Source: Oceanobacillus sp. HTM 045 (GTDB lineage Bacteria > Pseudomonadota > Alphaproteobacteria > Rhodobacterales > Rhodobacteraceae). From it: DNA of 64,000 nt. Under the pieces are notes generated by a model. The model was not told where the DNA came from. It saw only the letters and a list, made by a program, of their open reading frames with translations, and searched no databases. The stretch lies in assembly GCA_009733745.1 (NCBI GenBank), contig WNWL01000005.1:434001-498000 (forward strand), given 5' to 3'. Shown here piece by piece: positions 63,869-64,000 of the stretch; the stretch's first letter is position 1, and the number at the start of each line of letters is the position of its first letter. A program made the translations under genes and the position numbers.

Positions 63869-64000
63869 ATGGGGGCACTTCAGGGGAGGGTTCCGGTGGT
63901 TTCGGACGTTCGGGCGCGGTTGCATCTGCTGGGGGAGATGACCTGGCTGCTGATGCAGTCGGACCTGCACCGGGGGCTTTCGCTCGCCTCGGTCGAGGCG
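63869..64000 (+). CDS. Possible HlyC-type toxin-activating lysine acyltransferase (5' part)
   Basis: An ATG at 63869 opens a frame that is still open at the window end (44 codons). The translation includes ARLHLLGEMTWLLMQSDLHR and then GLSLASVEA, which resembles the N-terminus of RTX-toxin acyltransferases (HlyC/CyaC family; L-G-x-x-T/W-L...SxLH). These enzymes add fatty acyl groups to lysines of RTX protoxins. Only the first quarter is present, so the call is tentative. An RTX gene would be expected downstream. Confidence 0.5.
   Translation, partial: MGALQGRVPVVSDVRARLHLLGEMTWLLMQSDLHRGLSLASVEA

Noticed and set aside
63387-63878. Minus-strand frames of 120-160 codons in the right-edge spacer
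   Set aside because: They arise from the dispersed repeat; very similar peptide fragments recur in all copies and carry no domain.

Overview
The window is GC-rich, densely packed bacterial DNA. It looks like an alphaproteobacterium of the Rhodobacterales/Rhodobacteraceae type: nirSECF-D/L and norCBQD are in the order known from Paracoccus and Rhodobacter, a full Kelly-Friedrich sox cluster is present, the persulfide sensor has Cys41 and Cys107 as in R. capsulatus SqrR, and many genes are coupled by overlapping ATGA. I see no tRNA, rRNA, IS element or CRISPR array.

Layout. 1-5003 (minus strand): cytochrome cd1 nitrite reductase NirS and heme d1 biogenesis genes nirE, nirC, nirF and a nirD-nirL fusion cut by the window edge. 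5065-10315 (plus): a small class I cytochrome c, then nitric oxide reductase norCBQD. 10503-11796 (minus): a DNR/FNR-type Crp regulator and a DUF4202 gene. Three FNR/DNR boxes sit exactly 61 nt before the start codons of nirS, the cytochrome gene and norC, so this block looks like one NO/oxygen-controlled denitrification regulon.

12037-24904: thiosulfate oxidation. soxVW and soxXYZABCD-DUF302-EF lie on the minus strand. Diverging from them are soxS, a GlcG/HbpS-like gene, the ArsR-type repressor soxR and a YeeE/SoxT-type transporter. Two ATTC-N8-GAAT-like boxes precede soxX and the soxV/soxS divergence, as expected for a SqrR/SoxR repressor. The cell could couple thiosulfate oxidation to nitrite/NO respiration.

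25127-40430: an alpha-ketoglutarate semialdehyde dehydrogenase, then a 12.5 kb aryl-polyene/xanthomonadin-like cluster. It holds an acyl-ACP ligase, ACP, flavin-dependent halogenase-like protein, ketoreductase, a chain-length-factor/dehydratase fusion, ketosynthase, MMPL exporter, LolA-like protein, acyltransferase, dehydratase, lipoprotein, glycosyltransferase and methyltransferase, with PlsC and another lipoprotein diverging.

40414-46034: a GntR regulator and argE-like deacylase diverging from eutB/eutC-like genes, then an MscS channel. 46178-52457: a four-gene plus-strand cassette (nitrilase-family amidase, large Orn/Lys/Arg decarboxylase, ATP-grasp ligase, C45-type Ntn hydrolase) that I cannot match to a known pathway; it is the best candidate here for an undescribed small-molecule amide system. 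52766-60401: the leucine/isovalerate (liu) operon with RidA-like and LprI-like passengers. 60545-63188: a 7TM sensor kinase and LuxR-type response regulator that diverge from overlapping start codons. The right edge carries repeats and the start of a possible HlyC-type acyltransferase gene.

Three families of short intergenic repeats were found by eye: a hairpin plus GTTAAC tail just after genes (three copies), a 160-175 bp GC-rich element (three copies), and a TTCACC/GGTGAA element (two copies).
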